The position numbers and the translations under genes are program-made. Under the pieces are notes generated by a model. It was given only the letters and a program-made list of their open reading frames with translations. It did not search any database and was not told the origin of the DNA. Below, in pieces: positions 55,726 to 62,698 of a stretch of 64,000 nt of DNA (positions are counted from its first letter, which is position 1; the number at the start of each line of letters is the position of its first letter). The stretch covers positions 1,426,001 to 1,490,000 of the forward strand of contig NZ_CP154878.1 of NCBI RefSeq assembly GCF_039955095.1. Reading direction: 5' to 3'. Origin of the DNA: Limosilactobacillus sp. WILCCON 0051. Its GTDB lineage: Bacteria; Bacillota; Bacilli; Lactobacillales; Lactobacillaceae.

Positions 55726-56390
55726 TGAAAGGTTTGAGTCTATGGCAGCAGTTCTGGTACTACCTCGGTCATAATGGCACCTATGTTCTGCAGCAGTTTA
55801 ACCATCATTTTGCCATCTCTGTCTATGGCGTTTTACTGGCGGCTTTAGTTGGAATCCCACTTGGAATACTGATTTCGCGTCATCATCACTTAAACGGGCC
55901 GATCATCAGTATCGCCAACATCATTCAGACGATTCCTTCTTTGGCTATGGTTTCTATGCTGATGCTGGTCTTAGGACTGGGGACACAGACCGTTATCGTT
56001 GCCAACTTCCTGTATTCGCTGCTGCCAATCATTAAAAACACGGCAGCCGGCCTGGACAGCGTCAGTCCCGTTTCACTGGATGCCGGTCGTGGGTTGGGCA
56101 TGACGAAATGGCAGCTTTTGGTCATGGTTGAAATGCCGCTTTCCGTTTCCGTTATCATGGCTGGGATTCGGAATGCCCTGGTCGTTGCCATCGGGATTAC
56201 GGCAATTGGCTCTTTCGTTGGTGCCGGCGGTCTGGGTGATATTATCATTCGCGGGACCAACGCAACCAACGGCGGGGCCATCATCCTTGCTGGTGCCTTG
56301 CCAACTGCTTTAATGGCAATCATTACTGACTGGGTACTGGGCTGGGTTCAGCATAAACTGGCACCGCACACCGCGAAAAAAGCGCAATAA
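55725..56390 (+). CDS. opuCD: Osmolyte ABC transporter permease OpuCD-like
   Basis: 221 residues, about six helices. IIQTIPSLAMVSMLMLVLG, SPVSLDAGRGLGMTKWQLL (EAA loop) and GSFVGAGGLGDIIIRG match the second permease of OpuC systems. It pairs with OpuCB to form the channel. Its ATG overlaps the opuCC stop by one base; GGAGG lies before it. Confidence 0.94.
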   Translation: MKGLSLWQQFWYYLGHNGTYVLQQFNHHFAISVYGVLLAALVGIPLGILISRHHHLNGPIISIANIIQTIPSLAMVSMLMLVLGLGTQTVIVANFLYSLLPIIKNTAAGLDSVSPVSLDAGRGLGMTKWQLLVMVEMPLSVSVIMAGIRNALVVAIGITAIGSFVGAGGLGDIIIRGTNATNGGAIILAGALPTALMAIITDWVLGWVQHKLAPHTAKKAQ

Positions 56391-56428
56391 ATTCAAAACT
56401 GCTTCATTTATGGCAGCTGGTCAATAAA

Positions 56429-56472
56429 AATAGCGTCATCCCAAGCTTTATCCGGCTTGAGGTGGCGCTATT
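56429..56472. terminator. Hairpin after opuCD, better terminator on the minus strand
   Basis: Long stem AATAGCGTCATCCCAAGC with its partner GGCTTGAGGTGGCGCTATT. T5 follows it on the minus strand, where it would stop transcription leaving the IS3 element; on the plus strand the T-run is poor. Confidence 0.6.
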
Positions 56473-56583
56473 GATGCTTAAGGAACTTTTCGGCAGTAAT
56501 TCTTCAAACGTTTTTCCCAATCATTAACTGATGCCCAGCAGATATGCAAAAAATCTTGTATAAATCATATGACGAAAACATCA

Positions 56584-56622
56584 TTACCTACTTTTCGCAA
56601 AAAAGCGATGTATAGTAGGTAA
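56584..56622. repeat. 39-base palindromic element, copy 1
   Basis: Arms TTACCTACT and AGTAGGTAA enclose 21 bases containing a second small stem (TCGC / GCGA). The same arms and total length recur at 58197-58235 on the other side of the IS3 element. Confidence 0.75.
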
Positions 56623-56672
56623 AAAATATTGTATATTGAAGTGCAAGAGAAAATCCGGACAAACTTTTAAAA

Positions 56673-57569
56673 TTAAGCGGCCAACTGTTGATTGCGATAT
56701 TCAACTGGACTCAGACCGTCTGTTTTTAAAGAGATACGAATATTGTTGAAGAACATAATATAGCCGTTTACCAGGCGCTTGAATTCCTCGATGTCACGAA
56801 CAAGGGGACGGCCATTGAGCAGTTCAGTCTTTAGAAGATGGAAGAAGCTTTCTACTGGCGCGTTATCGAGGCAGTTAGCCTTCCGCGACATGCTTTGGGT
56901 AAAGTGATGATCGGCTAGTTTTTGGGTATAGTAAGGCAGCTGGTAATGCCACCCTTGGTCAGAATGAATGATCGGCCGGGCATTATCAGGCAGGTTTTGC
57001 AATAATTCATCAAGCGTATCAGTGATTAGTTTACGATTTGGATGGTCGCTGATCTGACAGGCCAGTACTTCTTTGGTGCCCTCATCAACCATTACTGAAA
57101 TATAAACTTTTTGTTGATTAGCCAGTTGGGTCTGCGTGATATCGGTGTGAATGACTTTATAAGGCTGGGTTTCATCAAACTTTTGCTTAAGCAGGTTCTT
57201 GGCGGTTTTTCCAACGGTTCCGCGATATGAGGAATACTTGCCGTTGCGATTCTGATTATAGATTGCGACTTGAACCTTCAACTGAGCCATTAGTTTACGG
57301 ATGGTTTCGCCAGCTAAATGAGCGTTACGCTGATCCAGTTTCTTCTGAATGCGCCGATAGCCAGCGGTATAGCGATCGCGGACAACGTAGCTTTGGGCGA
57401 TTTCCATTATTAGTTTTTTGACGTTGACGTATTTATCATATGGATTTTTCATACGTTCGCATTCATCGTAATAAGATGAGCGCTTCAGATCGATTCGTGC
57501 TAACAGATCGCCAATCTTATAACGCCGCTCTTTGGGAAGTGTTTTTTGATATGCTCTGATCTCGGTCAC
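56673..57569 (-). CDS. IS3 family transposase OrfB
   Basis: 298 residues with the integrase-like rve core: Asp in VIHTDITQTQL, Asp in PIIHSDQGWHYQ, and Glu in NAPVESFFHLLKTE complete the DDE triad. RRIQKKLDQRN belongs to the HTH_21 region in front. It begins with GTG (57567-57569) overlapping the orfA stop (TAGTG), so it is made by coupling or as a frameshift fusion with OrfA. Intact. Confidence 0.93.
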   Translation of the reverse strand: MTEIRAYQKTLPKERRYKIGDLLARIDLKRSSYYDECERMKNPYDKYVNVKKLIMEIAQSYVVRDRYTAGYRRIQKKLDQRNAHLAGETIRKLMAQLKVQVAIYNQNRNGKYSSYRGTVGKTAKNLLKQKFDETQPYKVIHTDITQTQLANQQKVYISVMVDEGTKEVLACQISDHPNRKLITDTLDELLQNLPDNARPIIHSDQGWHYQLPYYTQKLADHHFTQSMSRKANCLDNAPVESFFHLLKTELLNGRPLVRDIEEFKRLVNGYIMFFNNIRISLKTDGLSPVEYRNQQLAA

Positions 57570-58126
57570 TATTTTCGTTTTGGCTTTGACGCTGAGGCCT
57601 TGACCAGAGCTTGGACTTTTTTTGCGATGTCACGATCCATTCTGGCGTAGTAGAGCTCCTTCTTGGTTTTATCAAGTTCGGCTCTTAAGCGGGCGATTTC
57701 AGCCGCCATTTCATGCTTATTACGATCTTCCTTCGTCAGTTGTTGTGTTTCTTTTTGCTTATGCTCCATGGTTTTCGCTGCCTTCTCTTTCTGAGATGCC
57801 AAGGCTTCGTTGCCGTATCTTTGAGCTATGTTTTTCCAGGAGCTGACCTGAGTAGGACGTACATCAAATCTTGCGGCAACTTGTTCCAAGGTTTCCTCAT
57901 GAGTTTGATAGTAGTCTACCACATCTTCTTTGAACTTCTGACTGAATTTTCGTTTGTTGGGTTGGGTAATGATCTTTCCTCGAAGCTGATAGTTGCGGAT
58001 CCACTCGCCAACCCGACGAGGATCAATGTCGTGCTGCCTGCTTAATTCGCTAATACTGATATCATTTTTGCGTTCAAGGTATTCATGAACGATTTTGCTT
58101 TTTAACTCTGGACTGTATATATTCAT
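57569..58126 (-). CDS. IS3 family transposase OrfA
   Basis: 185 residues: two helix-turn-helix units (about 1-50, ISELSRQHDIDPRRVGEWI; 60-105, LEQVAARFDVRPTQVSSWK) bind the element ends, then a leucine-zipper-like coiled coil (about 130-165, EMAAEIARLRAELDKTKKEL) pairs it with OrfB. It ends KPKRK one base into orfB. Intact, start ATG 58124-58126. Confidence 0.92.
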   Translation of the reverse strand: MNIYSPELKSKIVHEYLERKNDISISELSRQHDIDPRRVGEWIRNYQLRGKIITQPNKRKFSQKFKEDVVDYYQTHEETLEQVAARFDVRPTQVSSWKNIAQRYGNEALASQKEKAAKTMEHKQKETQQLTKEDRNKHEMAAEIARLRAELDKTKKELYYARMDRDIAKKVQALVKASASKPKRK

Positions 58127-58196
58127 AAAATATCACCTGCAATTACTAAACTCTTTGTCCGGTAATTGTAGTCCACTTCAAATTTTGAATATTCAC

Positions 58197-58235
58197 TTAC
58201 CTACTTTCGGTCCCAAAATAGAGAATAGTAGGTAA
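58197..58235. repeat. 39-base palindromic element, copy 2
   Basis: Arms TTACCTACT and AGTAGGTAA identical to copy 1, with a different 21-base centre. Without the IS3 element the two copies would be 28 bases apart. Confidence 0.75.
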
Positions 58236-58486
58236 ATCCAATCCTGTCAGCTGCTCAAGTCCCGATTTCTTCACAAACAAGCCCGCCTGAAAGCATCAAT
58301 GCCCGATCAGATTATCTTTATCAGCGAATCACAGCCGAGCCGCGTTAATCCCTAGTCAAATCTCAAACGGCACTTGCCAAAACCTCGTCAATTACCCGTA
58401 CAGTTTTCGTTTTCAATTAAAACTTGGGCAGGAATTCCACGATTTTAATCGGGGGAGGAATGCCCCTTTATTAGTGCGGTAAGGCG

Positions 58487-58885
58487 CTATTTTCTTTTGA
58501 GAGGTGGTCTGCCAGCGTTACTTTTAGTCGTCCTCTGGTTGGCAATATAACGCTCTACAACCTCTTTACTCATGTTTCCCAGTGTCCCCATGTAATAGCT
58601 ACGTGACCACAAATGGCCGCCCCACCCAGTATTGCCTTTGCTTGATTTCTGGATGATTACGTAGGAATATTCGCGCGCTGCCCCCCTTCAGTGCCTTAAC
58701 GATATTAGTTGCTGAATACTTGGGCTTAAAACTGATCAACATATGAACATGATCTGGCACCACTTCCATTTTTTCTATCGTAATATCATGAAGATCGGCA
58801 ATGTGCCTGGAATATCTTTCGTCTCGTTGACTAGTGCTGGCGTTGTAAATGTGGCATTCCGATATTTAGTAGTACAATGGAAATT
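58487..58885 (-). pseudogene. tnpA: IS200/IS605 Y1 transposase TnpA, broken
   Basis: Pieces of TnpA appear in different frames on the minus strand: TTKYRNATFTTPALVNETKDI, then HIADLHDITIEKMEVVPDHVHMLISFKPKYSATNIVKALKG (in part, with the HUH-like His pair in DHVHMLI), then GGHLWSRSYYMGTLGNMSKE to GRPPLKRK and a stop at 58487-58489. At least two frameshifts separate them, and about 25 N-terminal residues are missing. The enzyme would cut and rejoin single strands, so this copy cannot move unless helped in trans. Confidence 0.85.
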
Positions 58886-58905
58886 AGTAAAGGGGGTGAA
58901 ATGAC

Positions 58906-60240
58906 ATGCCGAAAAAAGATGATTTGCCATATATGATGGGGCTAAAGTTACGCTTATACCCAAATTGGAAACAAGAAAAGATTTTGTGGAAGAATCTGAA
59001 TGCTTCACGGTTCATTTATAACCAATTATTAGCTAATAGTTGGACTGATAGTAGAATTATCAAAAACAAACTTGATAAGCGATACCCAATTCCAGAAGCA
59101 TATTGGCGTTATGGCAAGAACGGTAAGGTAATTAAGAAGAGCCAAAAACGGCCGACTGGTTTAGCTCGTATTACTGCTCAACGATATCCTTGGCTTAATG
59201 ATGATGATCTTGATAGTGATATGTTCACCAATACCGAAGTTAATTATAAAGCTGCTTGGAATATGTTTCGGAAAGTACACACTGCCGGAAAACCAAAGTT
59301 TAAGCGAAAAAGCCGTCCTGTTCAGTCATATTCGACTTCCAATCATTATTCGAGTGCAACCGTAAAGAAACACGGGGGAACTCCTTCACTTTATAATGGG
59401 TCAATCAAATTTTTAGATCATAACCATATTCAGCTACCGAAGTTAGGTTCTATTAAGGTGAAATTACACCGTTCATTGCCAACCAATCGACTGGTACGGA
59501 TTGCCACTGTTACAATTAAGCACTATGCGACCGGACAATGGACCGTTTCATTACTGCTTAAAAGTAATGAGCCGTTCCGCCAAGCTTTACCCAATACCAA
59601 TCAAGCAGTTGGTATTGATCTAAACACCGAAAACTTTCTTACTACCAGTGATCAGAAGCAGGTTGCTAATCCCCACTATTATCGTGCCCTCAAAAAGCAC
59701 TTGGCAAAACACCAACGGATTCTTTCTCGCCGGGCAAGGCGTGCCAAAAAAGAGCATCATCCTTTGTGGGCAAGCAAGAATTACCAGCAGGAGAAGCTGG
59801 TCGTTGCCAAAATCCATCAACGGGTTCGGAATCGGCGCCTAAACTTCCTTCATGAAACCTCGACTGCACTAATCAAGAGCCACGATTTGGTAGTTGCGGA
59901 AAACTTGAAGAGTAAAAATATGCTTAAAAATCATGCCCTGGCAATGAGTATCTCCGATGTTGGTTGGCGGACCTTTTTGGGTATGCTGGAGTATAAGGCC
60001 CCGCTGTATGGGCGCACGTTTGTCGAAGTTAACCCAGCTTACACAACCCAAACTTGTTATGATTGCGGCTTTGTGATGGGCAGCAAAGGTACCAAACGAT
60101 TGACTCTTCATGATCGTGAATGGACTTGTCCTAACTGCCATGTTCATCACATTCGTGATCACAATGCTGCTTTGAATATCTTAGCGAAGGGTCAACGCTT
60201 GCTAACCAGACCCGACCAAAATCTAGAAGCAATTTATTAG
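58906..60240 (+). CDS. tnpB: TnpB, RNA-guided nuclease of IS200/IS605 type
   Basis: 444 residues. N-terminal KLRLYPNWKQEKILWKNLNASRFIYN (in part) and the wedge domain precede a split RuvC nuclease: Asp in VGIDLNTENF near 230, Glu in LVVAENLKSKN near 330, and Asp in HIRDHNAALNIL near 420. A zinc ribbon CYDCG...CPNC lies between the last two. All catalytic residues are intact, so it could cleave DNA guided by RNA from the element's right end. GGGGGTGA precedes ATG 58906. In such elements TnpB favours retention at the donor site. Confidence 0.95.
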   Translation: MPKKDDLPYMMGLKLRLYPNWKQEKILWKNLNASRFIYNQLLANSWTDSRIIKNKLDKRYPIPEAYWRYGKNGKVIKKSQKRPTGLARITAQRYPWLNDDDLDSDMFTNTEVNYKAAWNMFRKVHTAGKPKFKRKSRPVQSYSTSNHYSSATVKKHGGTPSLYNGSIKFLDHNHIQLPKLGSIKVKLHRSLPTNRLVRIATVTIKHYATGQWTVSLLLKSNEPFRQALPNTNQAVGIDLNTENFLTTSDQKQVANPHYYRALKKHLAKHQRILSRRARRAKKEHHPLWASKNYQQEKLVVAKIHQRVRNRRLNFLHETSTALIKSHDLVVAENLKSKNMLKNHALAMSISDVGWRTFLGMLEYKAPLYGRTFVEVNPAYTTQTCYDCGFVMGSKGTKRLTLHDREWTCPNCHVHHIRDHNAALNILAKGQRLLTRPDQNLEAIY

Positions 60241-60470
60241 TTTTAGAAAGGGACGTTTGGAAACTTGCGCCCCTAGATTAAGCGTTAGCTTGATCTTAAA
60301 TGGCCTAGTTATTGGCTGTAAGACATAGTGCCATCCGAAGATAATTTATTATCTGAGATGTTGCTACGCTGGCTTTATCTAGGCAAATTGTAGCTAGTAA
60401 CTCATTCAGCGATGAACTGATGGGTGAAGTCTACAAGCCCCCGAATTTTATTCGGGGGTAGCTTGACGCA
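60241..60470 (+). ncRNA. Probable omega RNA region of TnpB
   Basis: 230 bases from the tnpB stop to the right end contain several hairpins (AGATAA/TTATCT near 60345, CCCCGAA/TTCGGGG at the end) and no gene. In this family the RNA overlaps the tnpB 3' end and finishes at the element end, with the guide taken from flanking DNA (here running toward the fructokinase gene). Exact limits unknown. Confidence 0.5.
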
Positions 60471-60484
60471 CCGTGATCTCATTT

Positions 60485-61363
60485 TTATTGATGAAGCATC
60501 TTTTCTGCCAAAGCAAAGTTGCCCAGCGTTGCCGAACCGTTGCCAGGAACGCTTGGATTCGTGATGTATTCTTCCAGATCCCCGACTTCCAGATAGCCAT
60601 TGTAGAGCTGTCTGAACTGATCACGAACCTTTTCCATAAAGTGTGGTCGTGAAACGCTGCCGCCAAAAATCACACGGGCAGGCCGCAAGATTGACGTTGC
60701 CTGCATTACTGCCTGAGCAGCATAGTAAGCCATAATATCCCAGACATGATCATCATCGCTTACGTCTTCACCCCGCTTACCAAGGCGTGCTTTAAAGGTC
60801 GGACCGCACAGCAGACCTTCCAGACAGTCGCCATGGTAGGGACAGATTCCCGTAAAGTTCAGATCGTCAGGATGCCGCTTTACCAAGACATGCCCCATTT
60901 CCGGTGCTCCAACGCCGCCAATAAAGTGACCATCCTGAATCGCCCCGGCTCCAACGCCAGTCCCAATCGTATAGTAGACCAGGTCGGCTTTAGGCAGCTG
61001 ATCCTTTAGATTGACGTACTCGCCATAAACCGAGCCATTAACGTCGGTTGTAAAGTAGATTGGCAGGTTTTGTCCCAGCCCGCGCTTCAGCATTCCGATA
61101 AAATCGCAGTTTGACCACTTGATCTTTGGCGTATCGGTAATGTAGCCGTATTTGGCCGAATGCTTGTCGATATCGATCGGTCCAAAGCTGGCAACGCTCA
61201 TCGCCTGCATTTCCGGATATTTTTTGAAGAATGCAATACAGTTGCCAATCGTAGTTGCTGGGTCAATCGTGGGGAAGATTGCCTTATCGATTACCTCATA
61301 ATTTTCATTGCCGACTGCACAGACAAATTTGGTCCCGCCGGCTTCAATACTACCAAGTATCAT
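60485..61363 (-). CDS. scrK: ROK family fructokinase
   Basis: 292 residues. The ATP-binding start is GSIEAGGTKFVCAVGNE, and YYTIGTGVGAGAIQDG, GGVGAPEMGHVLVKRHPDD and the zinc site CPYHGDCLEGL are those of bacterial ROK fructokinases; a glucose- or mannose-active relative cannot be excluded. It phosphorylates fructose to fructose-6-phosphate. GAGGG precedes the ATG. Its 3' end abuts the IS605-type element, so its original terminator was probably displaced. Confidence 0.92.
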   Translation of the reverse strand: MILGSIEAGGTKFVCAVGNENYEVIDKAIFPTIDPATTIGNCIAFFKKYPEMQAMSVASFGPIDIDKHSAKYGYITDTPKIKWSNCDFIGMLKRGLGQNLPIYFTTDVNGSVYGEYVNLKDQLPKADLVYYTIGTGVGAGAIQDGHFIGGVGAPEMGHVLVKRHPDDLNFTGICPYHGDCLEGLLCGPTFKARLGKRGEDVSDDDHVWDIMAYYAAQAVMQATSILRPARVIFGGSVSRPHFMEKVRDQFRQLYNGYLEVGDLEEYITNPSVPGNGSATLGNFALAEKMLHQ

Positions 61364-61394
61364 AAAATTAATCCCTCGCTCATTAAAATTGTCC

Positions 61395-61422
61395 TATTAT
61401 TGTCATTCGTTTATCAATAATA
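61395..61422. promoter_or_regulatory. 28-bp inverted repeat upstream of scrK
   Basis: TATTATTG and CAATAATA, perfect 8-bp arms 12 bases apart, 32 bases before the scrK start; a likely operator or part of the promoter region. Confidence 0.5.
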
Positions 61423-61472
61423 ACGCTTTCTTAATCAATCAACAAGTTTTTCCAGTTTTTTTCAAGATTTCA

Positions 61473-61501
61473 TTGACTTTAACTAAATGATTATTTAGTA
61501 T
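61473..61501 (+). promoter_or_regulatory. Promoter and operator palindrome of the TetR-type regulator gene
   Basis: TTGACT (61473-61478), 17-base spacer, TAGTAT (61496-61501). A perfect palindrome ACTAAAT-GATT-ATTTAGT (61482-61499) fills the spacer and -10 box, fitting autorepression. Transcription would begin at about 61508. Confidence 0.7.
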
Positions 61502-61508
61502 GATTAAC

Positions 61509-62111
61509 ATGAGAGAAAAAGACCAATCCAAAAAAGCTAAAATTATCCAAGCCGTTTTTGAAATCGTGGATCGTGACGGTCTCGCGGGGCTGTCATTTGG
61601 TAAAATCGCCAAATGGGCCGGTATCAGTTCCGGTACCCCTTATGTGTACTACCGCGATAAAACGGACATGCTCTCACAGATCTATGTTGCTACTAAACAG
61701 CAGCTGGAATCCGGGCTGGACGAACAGCTGGCCCAAACCGACTCAACCAAAGAACAACTAATCACCTGCCTAGAGTATTTTGCTCGGCAGTATATGAAAT
61801 ATCCTCTGCAGGCCAACTACATCATGGCCATTCATGCCGCTCCCGAATTGATTACACCAACTGCCAGGCAGGAAGGCGCCTCGTTTACCAACAGCCTGAG
61901 CGGACTATACTGCCGTCTGTGCAAAGAAAGTCAAGCAGCAGTCATAGGCGACCAGTTTCTGGTTGGCGCCCTGCTGCTGGGACCAATCATGTGGCTTTTG
62001 CGTCAGGCAAAGCTCAACAATACGCGAGTTGACGATGCCAAGATTAAAAAGGTCGTCCGCATTTCGGTTAATGGCTTGTTTGAAGAAGAAAAACACGAAA
62101 CTAGTTTATGA
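61509..62111 (+). CDS. TetR family transcriptional regulator
   Basis: 200 residues. The helix-turn-helix is GLAGLSFGKIAKWAGISSGT followed by PYVYYRDKTDMLSQIY, at residues 20-60; the rest is a helical ligand/dimer domain with no recognised ligand. An ATG at 61500 lies inside the -10 box, so ATG 61509 is taken as start; it coincides with the predicted transcript start, so the mRNA would be leaderless. Co-transcribed with the Spx-like gene 13 bases downstream. Confidence 0.88.
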   Translation: MREKDQSKKAKIIQAVFEIVDRDGLAGLSFGKIAKWAGISSGTPYVYYRDKTDMLSQIYVATKQQLESGLDEQLAQTDSTKEQLITCLEYFARQYMKYPLQANYIMAIHAAPELITPTARQEGASFTNSLSGLYCRLCKESQAAVIGDQFLVGALLLGPIMWLLRQAKLNNTRVDDAKIKKVVRISVNGLFEEEKHETSL

Positions 62112-62124
62112 AAGGGAATTGCCG

Positions 62125-62559
62125 ATGATTAAATTTTACTTTCACACAAATAATCCTGCCAAACGGCGCGCGGAAAAGTGGCTGACCAAGCATGGCCTTG
62201 ACTTCCAATCCCGCAACCTGAATAAAAATCCTTTAACGCGCGATGAGGTTCTCCAATTGCTGGAACTCTCGCCTGATGGTACTGAAACGCTGGTATCCGA
62301 ACGTTCCAAGGCAACCAAAGAACTATACGCCAAATATCCAGCTCCTACCATGAATCAGCTGATTGATGCCATTCAAGAAACACCGCAGATCCTTAAAAGT
62401 CCGCTGATCGTCAGTGGTCACAAAATGCTGACGGGTTTCAACGCTGATAAAATGGGGGTCTTGGTTCCTCATCAGCAGCGGCGCCTGGAACTGTCGCAGC
62501 TCTTGGGTAAGCTTAACGGCCGCGGCTCAAGTCAAGCCATGCAGCTGGCCTATAATTAA
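62125..62559 (+). CDS. Spx/ArsC-like regulator without redox cysteines
   Basis: 144 residues of the ArsC/Spx thioredoxin-like family: IKFYFHTNNPAKRRAEKWLTKHG, NKNPLTRDEVLQLLELSPDG, LKSPLIVSGHKMLTGFNADKM (each shown in part). Where Spx has CxxC the sequence reads NNPA, and the usual RP(I/L) after the third strand is SPL. A thiol redox switch or arsenate reduction is therefore unlikely; binding to RNA polymerase alpha remains possible. AAAGGG precedes ATG 62125. Second gene of the TetR unit. Confidence 0.75.
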   Translation: MIKFYFHTNNPAKRRAEKWLTKHGLDFQSRNLNKNPLTRDEVLQLLELSPDGTETLVSERSKATKELYAKYPAPTMNQLIDAIQETPQILKSPLIVSGHKMLTGFNADKMGVLVPHQQRRLELSQLLGKLNGRGSSQAMQLAYN

Positions 62560-62565
62560 TCTCAA

Positions 62566-62599
62566 GCCTCTTCTCAACCGGTGAGATGAGGTTTTTTTA
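62566..62599 (+). terminator. Terminator of the TetR-Spx-like unit
   Basis: CCTCTTCTCA pairs with GAGATGAGG across ACCGGT, followed by T7. Confidence 0.8.
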
Positions 62600-62603
62600 A
62601 TCT

Positions 62604-62647
62604 AAAAACGCGGTGCCATCCTCACCTCGGGACAGCACCGCTTTTAT
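62604..62647 (-). terminator. Terminator of the rRNA methyltransferase gene
   Basis: CGCGGTGC / GCACCGC stem with T5 on the minus strand; a T-run also exists on the plus strand. Confidence 0.7.
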
Positions 62648-62698
62648 TTACGACTCTCGCTAGGCCGATTGCTTGATCGTTCAATCAAATAAGACGAC

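Larger units (their letters stand above)
56636..58181 (-). mobile_element. IS3 family insertion sequence (about 1.55 kb)
   Basis: Imperfect inverted repeats with TTGAAGTG at the tips and CCGGACAAA further in (left 56636-56663, right 58154-58181). It contains orfA and orfB with full DDE signature. No clear target duplication was seen, so the exact ends carry an uncertainty of a few bases. Confidence 0.88.
58426..60470 (+). mobile_element. IS200/IS605-type element with intact tnpB and decayed tnpA
   Basis: The left end carries a hairpin region (58426-58466, ending AATCGGGGGAGGAATGCCCC) and the right end a related one (60434-60465, CCCCGAA / TTCGGGG inside CAAGC / GCTTG). In between are a frame-broken tnpA on the minus strand and a complete tnpB on the plus strand. 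No target duplication is expected for this class. The right end lies 15-20 bases from the fructokinase stop. Exact ends are estimated. Confidence 0.8.

Noticed and set aside
56584..58235. Two 39-base palindromes considered as CRISPR repeats
   Set aside because: Only two copies, palindromic arms with differing centres, and no cas gene in the window.
58775..59008. Minus-strand frame overlapping the tnpB start, considered as a gene of its own
   Set aside because: Its C-terminal part is a TnpA fragment (TTKYRNATF...), and the N-terminal part is antisense tnpB; it is part of the broken tnpA.
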